Shown piece by piece: positions 20,707 through 31,574 of a stretch of DNA of 64,000 nt. How positions within the stretch are numbered: position 1 is the first letter of the stretch; every line of letters begins with the position of its first letter. Under the pieces are notes generated by a model. That model did not search any database. It saw only the letters and a program-made list of their open reading frames with translations, and was not told the origin of the DNA. The position numbers and the translations under genes were made by a program. The stretch spans positions 300,095 to 364,094 of the forward strand of contig NZ_SNXE01000002.1 in assembly GCF_004362405.1 (NCBI RefSeq), read 5' to 3'. This DNA is from Roseateles asaccharophilus (GTDB lineage Bacteria > Pseudomonadota > Gammaproteobacteria > Burkholderiales > Burkholderiaceae_C).

Positions 20707-21330
20707 TCAGTGCTTTTCGGATACCGGGTGCATCAGGCGGTCGGCCGCGGCTATGGCCAGGGCCGAGAACAGGAAGGCCACATGGATCAGGGTCTGCCAG
20801 AGCAGAACCTTTTCGGTGTAGTTGTCGGCGTTGATGAAGGTCTTGAGCAGGTGGATGGAGGAGATGCCTATGATGGCCGTGGCCAGCTTGACCTTGAGCA
20901 CCGAGGCGTTCACATGGCTGAGCCATTCGGGCTGGTCCGGATGACCTTCCAGATGCATGCGCGAGACAAAGGTCTCGTAGCCGCCCACGATCACCATGAT
21001 CAGCAGATTGGAGATCATCACCACGTCGATCAGGCCCAGCACCACCAGCATCAGGATGGTTTCATTGAGCTTGGCAATCGGCTCGTAGCCGATCACGGCG
21101 CCCGCCGCGTCCTTGATGGGCGTGGCCTTGTAGCCAATGCTCTTGACCAGCATGCTCAGCGCATCCTGGTTGCCGAAGGCGGCTTCCACCAGGTGCACCA
21201 GCTCGGTCCAGAACTGGAAGACATAGACCGCCTGCGCCAGGATCAGGCCGAGGTAGAGCGGCAGCTGCAGCCAGCGGCTCATGAAGATTACATTGGGCAG
21301 GGGGCGCAAGGCTTTGTTGCTATTGTTCAT
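20707..21330 (-). CDS. YqhA-family (UPF0114/TIGR00645) inner-membrane protein
   Basis: A 207-residue membrane protein with four predicted helices. Family features: the N-terminal RWLQLPLYLGLI helix and the conserved IVGGYETFVSR and HLLKTFI stretches. Function of the family is unknown. It precedes the CaCA antiporter with a 4-base gap, consistent with an operon. Divergent from acs. Confidence 0.88.
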   Translation of the reverse strand: MNNSNKALRPLPNVIFMSRWLQLPLYLGLILAQAVYVFQFWTELVHLVEAAFGNQDALSMLVKSIGYKATPIKDAAGAVIGYEPIAKLNETILMLVVLGLIDVVMISNLLIMVIVGGYETFVSRMHLEGHPDQPEWLSHVNASVLKVKLATAIIGISSIHLLKTFINADNYTEKVLLWQTLIHVAFLFSALAIAAADRLMHPVSEKH

Positions 21331-21497
21331 CGGTGTGAGGCAAGAGGCTGTGGCCGCGGATTCTAGGGCCCGTGCGTGACGGAACCCCTAAGCGGTCACG
21401 CCGGGTTACGGCGCTAGAGTAAGCGCTTCGTCAGAGATGGCACGCACAGTGCTCGCAGTTTTTCAAAGCAAATCTACCAGGCACCGAGGAGACAGCC

Positions 21498-23459
<1,962 letters not shown>

Positions 23460-23489
23460 GTCACGCAGGCTCCGGCCTTAGGCACCGCG

Positions 23490-23525
23490 CAGGCCGCGGA
23501 GCGAAAGCTCCACGGCCTGTTTTTC
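23490..23525 (+). terminator. Intrinsic terminator of acs
   Basis: An inverted repeat CAGGCCGCGGAGC / GCTCCACGGCCTG with a GAAA tetraloop, one mismatch in the stem, is followed by TTTTTC. It lies 30 bases after the acs stop. Confidence 0.88.
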
Positions 23526-23663
23526 TTGATTGGGCCCGCCAATCAGCAGAGAGGGACGTGGTTTAGGGATTTTGTGCGTTAAGCGCGCAGAGGAGGATGG
23601 CGCCTCGAGCCTCGAGCCATGGTGGTTGCGGGGCATTCATCCCCATTCCGGAAGGGCTCCATC

Positions 23664-24395
23664 ATGTTCAAGACAGTTCACGCTTCCGCCTTGACCCTGC
23701 TCGTGCTTGCGATGCAGTCCCCCACGGCCCAGGCCGTGCCCAACAGCTTCATACAGTTCACCGACAGCGGGGGGACACCCTTTAAGGGGGAGTCCCTGAT
23801 GCTCGGTCACGAGGACTGGAGCGAGGTGGACGCCTGGTCCTGGCTGGTCAGTGCCGAGTCCAGCTTTATCAAGGGCGGTGGTGCTTCCGTCGGCAAGTCC
23901 CAGCCCGGGCCGTTCCGCTGGCAGCAAGACCTTGACCGGACCTATCCGAAGCTTTTCACCTTCCTGGTCCAAGGCAAGCACAGTGCCAAGGTCAAGTTCG
24001 ATGTGACGACGAATACCGGCGGCTCCAAGCCCGAGGTCTTCTTCAATATGGAGTTCGGCGAAGTCCTCTACACCAGGCTGGCGACCTCCGGCAGCAGCGG
24101 TGGTCCGCTGCAGCTCAATGGCGAGTTCGTCTTCAAGGAAGTCAGCATGTCCTACAAGCCCATGGACAGCAAGGGCAAACTGGGCCCCGCCGTGACGGCC
24201 AAATGGAATGTGGCGACCAATGTGGCCGGCGGCCAGTCCTTCTATGAGTTCAGCGGCGACGCCATGGCCCTGGAAGGTCTGTCGCAGGCCATGGCCCTGT
24301 CCGTGCCGGAGCCGCAGACCTGGCTGATGATGCTGGGCGGCCTGGCCGCCTTGAGGGCACTGGCTCAGCGTCGCCGGGCCAGAATCTGCGCCTGA
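23664..24395 (+). CDS. Hcp-fold (T6SS tube-like) protein with signal peptide and PEP-CTERM anchor
   Basis: A 243-residue protein in three parts. First, a Sec signal peptide (about 1-25, ending TAQA). Second, a domain of about 165 residues that follows the Hcp1 pattern: GESxxxGHEDWSEVDAWSW near the N-terminus, then KHSAKVKFDV, and the C-terminal strand VSMSYKPMDSKGKLG typical of Hcp. Third, a PEP-CTERM sorting signal: VPEPQTW, a hydrophobic helix and a basic tail RRRAR. Hcp is normally cytosolic and lacks a signal peptide. Here the protein should cross by Sec and be processed by an exosortase, none of which is in the window. Related secreted Hcp-domain proteins exist in databases; role unknown. 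Start chosen at the Met with a GGAAGG upstream. Confidence 0.78.
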   Translation: MFKTVHASALTLLVLAMQSPTAQAVPNSFIQFTDSGGTPFKGESLMLGHEDWSEVDAWSWLVSAESSFIKGGGASVGKSQPGPFRWQQDLDRTYPKLFTFLVQGKHSAKVKFDVTTNTGGSKPEVFFNMEFGEVLYTRLATSGSSGGPLQLNGEFVFKEVSMSYKPMDSKGKLGPAVTAKWNVATNVAGGQSFYEFSGDAMALEGLSQAMALSVPEPQTWLMMLGGLAALRALAQRRRARICA

Positions 24396-24408
24396 AAATG
24401 CCCAAAGC

Positions 24409-24436
24409 AAAAAGGTCGACCGAGGTCGACCTTTTT
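24409..24436. terminator. Bidirectional terminator between the PEP-CTERM and cytochrome c genes
   Basis: A perfect 12-base-pair inverted repeat AAAAAGGTCGAC / GTCGACCTTTTT with a 4-base CGAG loop. Its A/T arms give a U-tract in both directions, fitting the two convergent genes around it. Confidence 0.9.
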
Positions 24437-24458
24437 GTTGGGCTGTCGCGAGTCGGGC

Positions 24459-24770
24459 TTACTTGATGCTCATCACCCAGGTCGCCAGCTGCTTGGCCTC
24501 ATCGGCCGAGACCTGGGCATTGGGCGGCATGGGCACCGGGCCCCAGACGCCTGAGCCGCCCTTGACGATCTTCTCGGACAGCTTCTTCACCGCATCCTTG
24601 TCCTTGGCGTACTTGGCGGCCACGTCCTTGTAGGAGGGGCCTACCAGCTTCTTGTCCACCGCATGGCAGGCCATGCAATTCTTCTTCTGGGCCAGGTCGG
24701 CACTGGCGAAGGCGGCCGGGGCGCTCAGGGAAGCGGCCAGGGTGGCCAGGGCGATCAGAGAGGGCTTCAT
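24459..24770 (-). CDS. Small c-type cytochrome (cytochrome c551/c552 family)
   Basis: A 103-residue periplasmic electron carrier. A signal peptide (about 1-23, ending AFA) is followed by one heme-binding motif CMACH (Cys32, Cys35, His36) and a likely axial Met in PVPMPPN near residue 82. The mature size, about 80 residues, and layout match cytochrome c551. Start chosen at the Met before the signal peptide; the frame stays open upstream but without sensible sequence. Confidence 0.93.
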   Translation of the reverse strand: MKPSLIALATLAASLSAPAAFASADLAQKKNCMACHAVDKKLVGPSYKDVAAKYAKDKDAVKKLSEKIVKGGSGVWGPVPMPPNAQVSADEAKQLATWVMSIK

Positions 24771-24907
24771 GGCTTCCTTTCGATTTCTTGCTTCAGGTTT
24801 TTGCTGGGGCGTCGGGCAATCTGCACTACAGTCCTGGCAGGAAAGCCGAGCGGCCATTGTAGGCATGGTGTGGCAGTCGGCGGCAGGCAAATCGTGGAGT
24901 CGGACGC

Positions 24908-25153
24908 ATGGGTTTTGTGCTGATCGGGGTCTTGTTGCTCTTGCTCAAGTGGCAGGAGGTGGCGCCGGTCGCGGGCTGGAGCTGGTGGCTGGTCTTGTCA
25001 CCCTTTGCCGCGGCCGTGCTGTGGTGGGCCTGGGCGGATGCCAGCGGCTACACCCAGAAGCGCGCGATGCGCAGCTTGGATGAGAAGAAGGCTCAGCGCC
25101 GCGAGCGAACGCTGGAGGCCTTGGGGCAGGGCGAGAAACAGCGGCGGCGCTAA
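24908..25153 (+). CDS. Small Trp-rich protein (TIGR04438-like)
   Basis: An 81-residue protein with two predicted membrane helices rich in tryptophan (WSWW and WWAWAD) followed by a highly basic tail. This matches the TIGR04438 family, seen mainly in Burkholderiales; its function is unknown. It is divergent from the cytochrome c gene. Confidence 0.8.
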   Translation: MGFVLIGVLLLLLKWQEVAPVAGWSWWLVLSPFAAAVLWWAWADASGYTQKRAMRSLDEKKAQRRERTLEALGQGEKQRRR

Positions 25154-25205
25154 GCCGCCGGCCCGTCACCGGCTTAGAACCGCCGGCCCGTGTATGGCGG
25201 GACAC

Positions 25206-25233
25206 AAAAAAAAGGGCGCCATCGGCGCCCTTT
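25206..25233 (-). terminator. Terminator between the Trp-rich gene and ilvD
   Basis: Inverted repeat AAAGGGCGCC / GGCGCCCTTT with a 3-base loop; on the minus strand it is followed by a run of eight T, making it a strong terminator for ilvD. On the plus strand the following TTTGTTTGTT may also serve the small Trp-rich gene. Confidence 0.85.
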
Positions 25234-25261
25234 GTTTGTTGTTTGAGGTCGCAGCACGACC

Positions 25262-26941
25262 TCACTCGAACTTGTCGAGCACGGCGCCGGAGCTGGCGCT
25301 GGAGGCGTTCCTGGCGAACTTGGCCAGCACGCCGCGGGTGTAGCGCGGCGCCGGCTTCACCCAGGCGGCCTTGCGGCGGGTCAGCTCGGCCTCGTCCACA
25401 TGCAGCTCCAGCAGCAGCTGGTGGGCGTCGATGGTGATGCGGTCGCCCTCGTGCACCAGGGCGATGGTGCCGCCCTCGTAGGCCTCGGGCGCCACATGGC
25501 CGACCACCATGCCCCAGGTGCCGCCGGAGAAGCGGCCGTCGGTGATCAGGCCCACGCTCTCGCCCAGGCCCTGGCCGATCAGGGCGCCGGTGGGGGCCAG
25601 CATCTCGGGCATGCCCGGACCGCCCTTGGGGCCCAGATAGCGCAGCACCATCACATCGCCGGCCTGGATCTTGCCGGCCATGATGGCCGCCAGGGCGCTC
25701 TGCTCGTCGTCAAAGACGCGGGCCGGACCGGTGATCACGGGGTTCTTCAGGCCGGTGATCTTGGCCACGCAGCCCTCGGGCGAGAGATTGCCGCGCAGGA
25801 TGGCCAGATGGCCCTGCTCGTACATGGGATTGCCGACCTCGCGGATCACCTCCTGGTCGGGGCTGAGATCCGGCACCTCGGCCAGGTTCTCGGCCACGGT
25901 CTTGCCGGTGATGGTGATGCAGTCGCCATGCAGCAGGCCGGCCTTGAGCAGCACCTTCATCACGGCCGGGATGCCGCCGGCCTTGTGCAGGTCCACGGCC
26001 AGGAAGCGGCCGCTGGGCTTGAGGTCGCACAGCACCGGGATCTTCTTGCGCATGCGCTCGAAGTCATCGATGGTCCAGTCCACCTCGGCCGCGTGGGCGA
26101 TGGCCAGGAAGTGCAGCACGGCATTGGTGGAGCCGCCGGTGGCCATGATCACGGCCACGGCGTTCTCGATGGCCTTCTTGGTGACGATGTCGCGCGGCTT
26201 GAGGTCGGCCTTGACGGCCTCGACCAGCACGGCCGCAGCCTTCCTGGTGTTCTCGACCACCTCGTCCTCGACGTTGGACATGGACGAGGAGTAGGGCAGG
26301 CTCATGCCCAGCGCCTCGAAGGCCGAGCTCATGGTGTTGGCCGTGTACATGCCGCCGCAGGAGCCGCTGCCGGGGATGGCGCGCTTCTCGATCTGGCAGA
26401 AGTCTTCCTCGCTCATCTTGCCGGCTGAAAACTGGCCCACGGCCTCGAAGACCGAGACGATGTTCAGATCCTGGCCCTTGTAGTGGCCCGGCTTGATGGT
26501 GCCGCCATAGATGTAGATGGCCGGCACATTGGCGCGCAGCATGCCCATCATGCCGCCGGGCATGTTTTTGTCGCAGCCACCGATCACCATCACGCCGTCC
26601 AGCCACTGGCCGCCCACGCAGGTTTCCACGCAGTCAGAGATCACCTCGCGCGAGACCAGGCTGTATTTCATGCCCTCGGTGCCCATGGCCATGCCATCCG
26701 AGATGGTGGGCGTGCCGAAGAGCTGGGCATTGGCGCCCGCAGCCTTGAGGCCGATCACGGCCGCATCGGCCAGCTTCTGCAGACCGGAGTTGCAGGGCGT
26801 GATGGTGGAGTGGCCGTTGGCCACGCCGATCATGGGCTTGCCGAAGTCCGTCTCCTGGTAGCCCATGCCGTAGTACATGGAGCGGTTGGGCGCGCGGGCC
26901 ACGCCCTCGGTGATGTTCTTGGAGCGGCGGTTGTAGCTCAT
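25262..26941 (-). CDS. ilvD: Dihydroxy-acid dehydratase
   Basis: A 559-residue iron-sulfur enzyme of valine, leucine and isoleucine biosynthesis that dehydrates 2,3-dihydroxy acids to 2-keto acids. Conserved cluster cysteines are at Cys50 (TPCN), Cys123 ([10 protein letters not shown]) and in [14 protein letters not shown]. Start is taken at the Met beginning MSYNRRS, which matches the family N-terminus and has an upstream GGAGA-like site. Divergent from a LysR regulator, which is likely to control it or itself. Confidence 0.96.
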   Translation of the reverse strand: MSYNRRSKNITEGVARAPNRSMYYGMGYQETDFGKPMIGVANGHSTITPCNSGLQKLADAAVIGLKAAGANAQLFGTPTISDGMAMGTEGMKYSLVSREVISDCVETCVGGQWLDGVMVIGGCDKNMPGGMMGMLRANVPAIYIYGGTIKPGHYKGQDLNIVSVFEAVGQFSAGKMSEEDFCQIEKRAIPGSGSCGGMYTANTMSSAFEALGMSLPYSSSMSNVEDEVVENTRKAAAVLVEAVKADLKPRDIVTKKAIENAVAVIMATGGSTNAVLHFLAIAHAAEVDWTIDDFERMRKKIPVLCDLKPSGRFLAVDLHKAGGIPAVMKVLLKAGLLHGDCITITGKTVAENLAEVPDLSPDQEVIREVGNPMYEQGHLAILRGNLSPEGCVAKITGLKNPVITGPARVFDDEQSALAAIMAGKIQAGDVMVLRYLGPKGGPGMPEMLAPTGALIGQGLGESVGLITDGRFSGGTWGMVVGHVAPEAYEGGTIALVHEGDRITIDAHQLLLELHVDEAELTRRKAAWVKPAPRYTRGVLAKFARNASSASSGAVLDKFE

Positions 26942-27050
26942 GGGCAAGGTCTCCTGGCGAGTCCGTTCATGCTGGGGAGACGCCAGTATCGGATGCGGTG
27001 ACTTGGCTTTCAAATATATTATTCATTTCATATTGATACGGAAAACATTA
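26942..27050. promoter_or_regulatory. Shared ilvD / LysR control region
   Basis: The 109-base gap between divergent ilvD and the LysR gene includes an AT-rich stretch (about 27008-27050) in otherwise GC-rich DNA, with ATATTATTCAT and TATTGATA near the LysR start. LysR regulators usually bind a T-N11-A type site in such divergent regions. No exact operator is claimed. Confidence 0.4.
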
Positions 27051-27944
27051 ATGATTGAGCCACGCAGCCTGCGCCAGTTCCTGGTCGTGGCCGAGGAACT
27101 GCACTTCGGCCGGGCGGCCGCACGCCTGCACATGACCCAGCCCCCGCTCACCCAGGCCATCCAGAAGCTGGAGGCCCAGCTGGGCGTGCGCCTGTTCGAG
27201 CGCAGCAGCCGCTCGGTGGCCCTGAGTCCCGCTGGCGCGGCCCTGCTGCCCGAGGCGCGGCGTATGCTGGCCGAGCTGGAGGCCCTGCCGGCCCTGGCCC
27301 GGGCCGCGGCCGAGGGGCGCCAGGGCCGGCTGCGCCTGGGCTTTGTCTCCACCGTGGGCTTTGGCGAGCTACCACGCTGGCTGCGGCGCTTTCGCGAGCA
27401 GCAGCCCGGCATCCAGCTCAGCCTGCGCGAGGCCACGCTGGATGTGCAGCTGCAGGACTTTGCGGCCGATGCCCTGGACGCCGGCTTCGTGATCCATGCC
27501 CCCGATGCCCTGCCCAGCGGCTTCGAGGCCCTGCCGATTGCCCGCGAGCCCCTGGTGCTGGCCCTGCCGGCCGAACTGCCCCAGGCCGGGCGAGCCCAGC
27601 TTGCCGCGCCGGACATCCTGGACCTGCCCCTGGTGATCTTCCCGCGCGAGATCGCCCCCTCGCTCTTCGACGCGGTGCTGGGCTTCTACCGCGCGCACGG
27701 CCGCGCCCCGCAGATCGCGCAGGAGGCCATCCAGATGCAAACCATCGTCAACCTGGTCTCGGCCGGCATGGGCGTGGCCTGGGTGCCGGAATCCGTGATG
27801 GGCCTGCAGCGCAGCGGCGTGGTCTACCGGCCGGTGGCTGGCCCCGTGCCGGTCAGCGCCACCAGCCTGATCTGGCGGCCTGGCGCGCCGCCCGCGGTAC
27901 AGCGTTTCGTGACCCATGTGCGTGAGGGCCTGGGCATGGCCTGA
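27051..27944 (+). CDS. LysR-family transcriptional regulator
   Basis: A 297-residue regulator. The N-terminal winged helix-turn-helix (about 1-60) reads FLVVAEELHFGRAAARLH then TQPPLTQAIQKLE; the C-terminal part is a periplasmic-binding-like effector domain. Start is the Met that begins MIEPRSLRQF, the normal LysR N-terminus. Divergent from ilvD, which is its likely target; effector unknown. Confidence 0.93.
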   Translation: MIEPRSLRQFLVVAEELHFGRAAARLHMTQPPLTQAIQKLEAQLGVRLFERSSRSVALSPAGAALLPEARRMLAELEALPALARAAAEGRQGRLRLGFVSTVGFGELPRWLRRFREQQPGIQLSLREATLDVQLQDFAADALDAGFVIHAPDALPSGFEALPIAREPLVLALPAELPQAGRAQLAAPDILDLPLVIFPREIAPSLFDAVLGFYRAHGRAPQIAQEAIQMQTIVNLVSAGMGVAWVPESVMGLQRSGVVYRPVAGPVPVSATSLIWRPGAPPAVQRFVTHVREGLGMA

Positions 27945-28025
27945 ACAAGGCCGTGGCTCAGGGGCCGGGCGGCCGGCCCCGTATGATGCGCGACCTGTAT
28001 CCCTAGAGCGAGAGACGCTGCCGCC

Positions 28026-28841
28026 ATGCTGGTCCATCCCCAGTTCGACCCCATCGCCATCAGCCTGGGCCCCCTGGCCGTGCACTGGTACGGCCTGACC
28101 TATCTGGCGGCCTTCGGTCTCTTTCTGTGGCTGGCCACGCGCAAGATCGCCCAGCCCCAGTTCGCCAGCCGCGGCTGGACCCGGCGCGATGTGGACGATC
28201 TGCTCTTCTTCGGCGTGCTGGGCGTGGTGCTGGGCGGGCGCCTGGGCTATGTGCTCTTTTACAAGCCGGCCTACTACCTGAGCCATCCGGCCGAGATCCT
28301 GGCGGTGTGGAAGGGCGGCATGGCTTTTCACGGCGGCCTGCTGGGCGTGATCGTGGCCATGTGGCTCTTCGCCAAGCTGCGCCAGCGCAGCTTCTTCGAG
28401 GTGACCGATCTGATCGCGCCCTGCGTGCCCACGGGTCTGGCCGCGGGCCGCTTGGGCAACTTCATCAACGGCGAACTCTGGGGCCGCGCCGCCGATCCCT
28501 CCCTGCCCTGGGCCATGGTGTTTCCGCAGGCCCACGACGGCGGCATTGCCCGCCACCCCTCCCAGCTCTACCAGTTCCTGGGCGAGGGCCTGCTGCTCTT
28601 TGTGCTGCTCTGGTTCTATGCCAAGAAGCCCCGCGCCACCGGCCAGGTCTCGGGCATGTTCCTGATCGGCTACGGCATCTTCCGTTTCCTGGCCGAGTTC
28701 TTCCGCGAGCCCGACGACTTCCTGGGCCTGCGGGCACTGAGCCTGAGTCAGGGACAATGGCTGTCCCTGCCCATGATTGCCGCCGGCATCGCCATCTGGC
28801 TCTGGGCCGGCCGTCGCGCCCGCGGCGCCAGCGCTGCCTGA
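28026..28841 (+). CDS. lgt: Prolipoprotein diacylglyceryl transferase
   Basis: A 271-residue inner-membrane enzyme that adds diacylglycerol to the lipobox cysteine, the first step of lipoprotein maturation. It has about seven predicted helices, the essential HGGLLG motif (about residue 102) and the Lgt signature [14 protein letters not shown] (about 140-153). Normal length. Followed 6 bases later by a DnaQ-type exonuclease gene, so probably co-transcribed. Confidence 0.97.
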   Translation: MLVHPQFDPIAISLGPLAVHWYGLTYLAAFGLFLWLATRKIAQPQFASRGWTRRDVDDLLFFGVLGVVLGGRLGYVLFYKPAYYLSHPAEILAVWKGGMAFHGGLLGVIVAMWLFAKLRQRSFFEVTDLIAPCVPTGLAAGRLGNFINGELWGRAADPSLPWAMVFPQAHDGGIARHPSQLYQFLGEGLLLFVLLWFYAKKPRATGQVSGMFLIGYGIFRFLAEFFREPDDFLGLRALSLSQGQWLSLPMIAAGIAIWLWAGRRARGASAA

Positions 28842-28847
28842 ATTCCC

Positions 28848-29564
28848 ATGCGTCAAATCTTCTTCGATACCGAAACCACCGGCCTGTATGCCGAAGGCGG
28901 CGACCGCCTGGTCGAAATCGGCTGTGTGGAGATGGTCAACCGCCAGCTCACCGGCAACAACCTCCACATCTACATCAACCCCGAGCGCTCCAGCCATGAG
29001 GAAGCGCTCAAGGTGCACGGACTGACGGACGAGTTCCTGTCCACCAAGCCCAAGTTCGCCGAGATCGCCGATCAGTTCATCGAGTACGTGAGCGGCGCCG
29101 AGCTGGTCATCCACAACGCGCCCTTTGACCTGGGTTTCGTCAACGCCGAGATGAAGCGTCTGGGCCGCCCGCCCATCCACGATGTGGTGGCCGGCGTGCG
29201 CGACACCTTGCTGATGGCGCGCGACCTCTACCCGGGCAAGGCCAATTCGCTGGACGCCTTGTGCCGGCGCCTGGAGGTGGACAACTCCAACCGCACCTTC
29301 CACGGCGCCTTGCTGGACGCGGAACTGCTGGCCCAGGTCTATATCAATATGACCCGCGGCCAGGACTCCCTGGTCATCGACGAGTCCAGCGCCAGCGGGG
29401 GCGGCGGCCATGCCGCGGGCGAGACCCAGCTGGAGTCCGTGGACTTCAGCCGCTTTGCGCTGCCCGTGCTCGTGGCCAGCGAGGCCGAACTCCAGGCCCA
29501 TGAGAAGGTGCTGGCCGAGCTGGACAAGGCCAGCGGGGGCAAAAGAATCTGGCAAGCTCACTGA
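28848..29564 (+). CDS. dnaQ: DNA polymerase III epsilon subunit (DnaQ-type 3'-5' exonuclease)
   Basis: A 238-residue exonuclease of the DEDDh family, the proofreading subunit of the replicative polymerase. Metal-binding residues are visible: Asp7 and Glu9 in FDTETTG, Asp in HNAPFD, and the His-Asp pair in HGALLDAE. The C-terminal tail after about residue 185 is where epsilon contacts the polymerase alpha subunit. Whether it is the main dnaQ cannot be proven from the window, but length and motifs fit. Confidence 0.92.
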   Translation: MRQIFFDTETTGLYAEGGDRLVEIGCVEMVNRQLTGNNLHIYINPERSSHEEALKVHGLTDEFLSTKPKFAEIADQFIEYVSGAELVIHNAPFDLGFVNAEMKRLGRPPIHDVVAGVRDTLLMARDLYPGKANSLDALCRRLEVDNSNRTFHGALLDAELLAQVYINMTRGQDSLVIDESSASGGGGHAAGETQLESVDFSRFALPVLVASEAELQAHEKVLAELDKASGGKRIWQAH

Positions 29565-29569
29565 GTCAC

Positions 29570-29599
29570 TTGCAGGTATTCAAAAATTCATGGCATAAT
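29570..29599 (+). promoter_or_regulatory. Putative sigma-70 promoter of the tRNA-Val genes
   Basis: TTGCAG (-35-like, 29570-29575) and CATAAT (-10-like, 29594-29599) are separated by 18 bases, inside an AT-richer stretch 68 bases before the first tRNA. The region between dnaQ and the tRNAs holds no gene. Confidence 0.6.
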
Positions 29600-29666
29600 C
29601 ATTGGCTTCCCGGTTGATGAATTTGTTTGGCAGCAATGCAAGGCAGATTTGTCGGGTGACCAGACC

Positions 29667-29741
29667 GGGCGGTTAGCTCAGCGGTAGAGCACTGCCTTCA
29701 CACGGCAGGGGTCGCAGGTTCGAACCCTGCACCGCCCACCA
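29667..29741 (+). tRNA. tRNA-Val (CAC)
   Basis: A 75-base tRNA including an encoded CCA. The acceptor stem GGGCGGT/ACCGCCC is perfect and A73 is present. The anticodon stem CTGCC/GGCAG encloses the loop TTCACAC, giving anticodon CAC for the valine codon GTG. T loop TTCGAAC is standard. Identical copy follows 46 bases later. Confidence 0.97.
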
Positions 29742-29787
29742 AGCTTCAGGTCATCAAGATTGCAGCCGCAATCACCCGCCAGATACC

Positions 29788-29862
29788 GGGCGGTTAGCTC
29801 AGCGGTAGAGCACTGCCTTCACACGGCAGGGGTCGCAGGTTCGAACCCTGCACCGCCCACCA
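29788..29862 (+). tRNA. tRNA-Val (CAC), second copy
   Basis: Identical in all 75 bases to the first copy, including CCA. Probably transcribed together from the promoter before the first copy, and followed by an intrinsic terminator 7 bases on. GTG is a favoured valine codon in GC-rich genomes, which fits two copies. Confidence 0.97.
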
Positions 29863-29868
29863 GGATCA

Positions 29869-29901
29869 CCCCGCGCGTTCGCAAGAACCGCGGGGTTTTT
29901 C
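29869..29901 (+). terminator. Terminator of the tRNA-Val pair
   Basis: CCCCGCG...CGCGGGG inverted repeat with an inner GTTC/GAAC stem and a GCAA tetraloop, a single bulged C on one side, followed by TTTTTC. It starts 7 bases after the second tRNA. Confidence 0.92.
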
Positions 29902-30022
29902 TTTGTGTGCTGCGGAGATCGGGGGGGTGGGGGCCTTGTTCATATGCTCTGGTCTTGAGCTCATCGGCCTTGTTGGAGAATGCCATCTATGACCAAGATG
30001 TGCTTCAAAAGGGTCTGCCGTC

Positions 30023-30793
30023 ATGACTGATGCCTGGGCCGAACAAGGCTGGTCCAGGCTGTGCTTGGATGAGCTCGCCATAGGGTGGCTGGCGCCCGGC
30101 CATCGAGAAAGCCTGCAGCCCTTACTGGCGCCGTACGCAAACCTCCAGAACGGAGATCTACATTGGCGGCCGCCGGCGGCTGAGCGCTCGGCGCGTATCC
30201 AGGCGGCGGCCGAGGCCCTGCGCGAGCGCGGTCTGATTCGAGGCTGGCGCGGCGAGGCCTATGCCTGCGAGGCGCCGGTGCCCGAGCCCTGCCGCGAGCG
30301 CGGGGCCGAATTGTTCCGGCTTGAGCGCGCCGCTTTCCGCTACTTCGGTCTGATGAGCCGTGCCGTGCACATCAACGGCTGGTGGCCCGATGGGCGCATG
30401 CTCTGCGGCCGTCGCGCCCTGAACAAGGCCACCGATCCCGGCCGGCTGGACAATCTGGCGGCCGGCGGTCTGGGGGCCGGTGAATCCCTGCTCGATTGCG
30501 CCAGGCGCGAGCTCTGGGAAGAGGCTGGTGTGCCGTTTGCGCTGAGCCAGGCTCTGCGGGACGCGGGCGCGCTGCGCAGCTGCCGCGCCATTGCCGGCGA
30601 GGGCTTGCATGACGAGATCCTGCACCTCTATGAGCTGCAGCTGCCGGCCGATTTCATGCCCCGGAACCGGGACGGCGAGGTTCAGGAGTTCCTGTTCCTC
30701 GGGCCTCAGCAGCTGCGTGAGCGTCTGGCTGCGGGGGAGTTCAGCCCCGACGCCGCACAGGTGGTGCTGCAGGCCCTGAACTCGCCAGCCTAG
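30023..30793 (+). CDS. Nudix hydrolase with N-terminal DUF4743 domain
   Basis: A 256-residue protein. An N-terminal DUF4743-like domain (about 1-110) is followed by a Nudix domain with the box GAGESLLDCARRELWEEAG (around 150-170), which has the RE..EE metal-binding residues. The pairing resembles plant and bacterial oxo-thiamine-diphosphate Nudix enzymes (Tnr3-like). The substrate here is unconfirmed. It is monocistronic, convergent with the coiled-coil gene. Confidence 0.88.
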   Translation: MTDAWAEQGWSRLCLDELAIGWLAPGHRESLQPLLAPYANLQNGDLHWRPPAAERSARIQAAAEALRERGLIRGWRGEAYACEAPVPEPCRERGAELFRLERAAFRYFGLMSRAVHINGWWPDGRMLCGRRALNKATDPGRLDNLAAGGLGAGESLLDCARRELWEEAGVPFALSQALRDAGALRSCRAIAGEGLHDEILHLYELQLPADFMPRNRDGEVQEFLFLGPQQLRERLAAGEFSPDAAQVVLQALNSPA

Positions 30794-30845
30794 CCCTGAT
30801 CGGTGCTGGGTGGCGCCACTCCCGGCTTGGGGGCCGTGCCCCGCC

Positions 30846-31574
30846 TCAGGCTTCGACGGCTGCCGCGGCTTGCTCCAGGGCCTCGATGCGCCGCTGCAGA
30901 TTGGCGGCGCGAATCTTTTCCCGGGTCAGCTCCTCGTCCAGGTTCAGCAATCGGTCCTCGACAAAGGAGCGCTCCACCTGCGCACGCTCCAGCTCGGCCT
31001 GCAATTCCGTCAGGCGCTGGCGTGCGCGTTGCAACTCCAGGCCCTCGCTGCGCGTGTTGCCAGCTGCCCCACGGCGCGAGGCGGCTGCGGCGCGGGCCTG
31101 GTCCAGGGCTTGCAGGAGCTTGCGGCGTTGCTGCAGCAAGCGGGCCAGCTCCACCTGCTGCAGGCGGCGCCACTCGGCATAGTCGCCGATGGTCGGGCAT
31201 TGCTCCGGGGGGCTGAGCCGCGCAAAGTCCATCTGCTCCTCCTCGCTGGAGGGCAGGGCGCTGTCTTCTGGCTCCGCCTGCAGGCGTCCCCCCGCCTGGC
31301 TGCGCTCAAAAGCAGCGGCCTCGTTGCCGCCGCGCCCCAGGGCGGCGCGTTCAATGCGCTCCATCAGGCGTTGCAGATCACGCACGATGGACTTGAGGGC
31401 CTGGCCGGCCTCGCGGCTGTCGCCCAGCGCATGGCTCAGGAAGCGCTGTCGCCGGTCCTCCTCGCTGTTCATGCGCAGATAGGCGGCCACCGCCACGATC
31501 ACGAAAACGCCGTTGGCCAGCAGCACGCCCAGCGCGGCAATCTGTTCCAGGCTCAGACTCAGAAAAAGACTCAT
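30846..31574 (-). CDS. Membrane-anchored coiled-coil protein of unknown function
   Basis: A 242-residue protein with one N-terminal membrane helix (about 8-34) and a long Arg/Glu/Leu/Gln-rich C-terminal half (about 130-240) that should form a coiled coil. I do not recognise the family. It overlaps the upstream response-regulator gene by 4 bases (ATGA), so the two are translationally coupled; it may be a partner or effector of that regulator. Confidence 0.7.
   Translation of the reverse strand: MSLFLSLSLEQIAALGVLLANGVFVIVAVAAYLRMNSEEDRRQRFLSHALGDSREAGQALKSIVRDLQRLMERIERAALGRGGNEAAAFERSQAGGRLQAEPEDSALPSSEEEQMDFARLSPPEQCPTIGDYAEWRRLQQVELARLLQQRRKLLQALDQARAAAASRRGAAGNTRSEGLELQRARQRLTELQAELERAQVERSFVEDRLLNLDEELTREKIRAANLQRRIEALEQAAAAVEA

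Noticed and set aside
23664..24395. Assigning the PEP-CTERM Hcp-fold protein to the contractile system of the island
   Set aside because: It lies about 13 kb outside the island, alone, and has Sec and PEP-CTERM signals that a tube component would not carry.
27369..29561. Minus-strand open frame of 730 codons opposite the LysR, lgt and dnaQ genes
   Set aside because: Spans three conserved plus-strand genes and their gaps; composition is that of a complementary-strand shadow.
29667..29862. tRNA-Val pair as the attachment site of an element
   Set aside because: Flanking genes on both sides are ordinary chromosomal genes and there is no partial tRNA copy elsewhere in the window; the two copies look like a simple tandem duplication.
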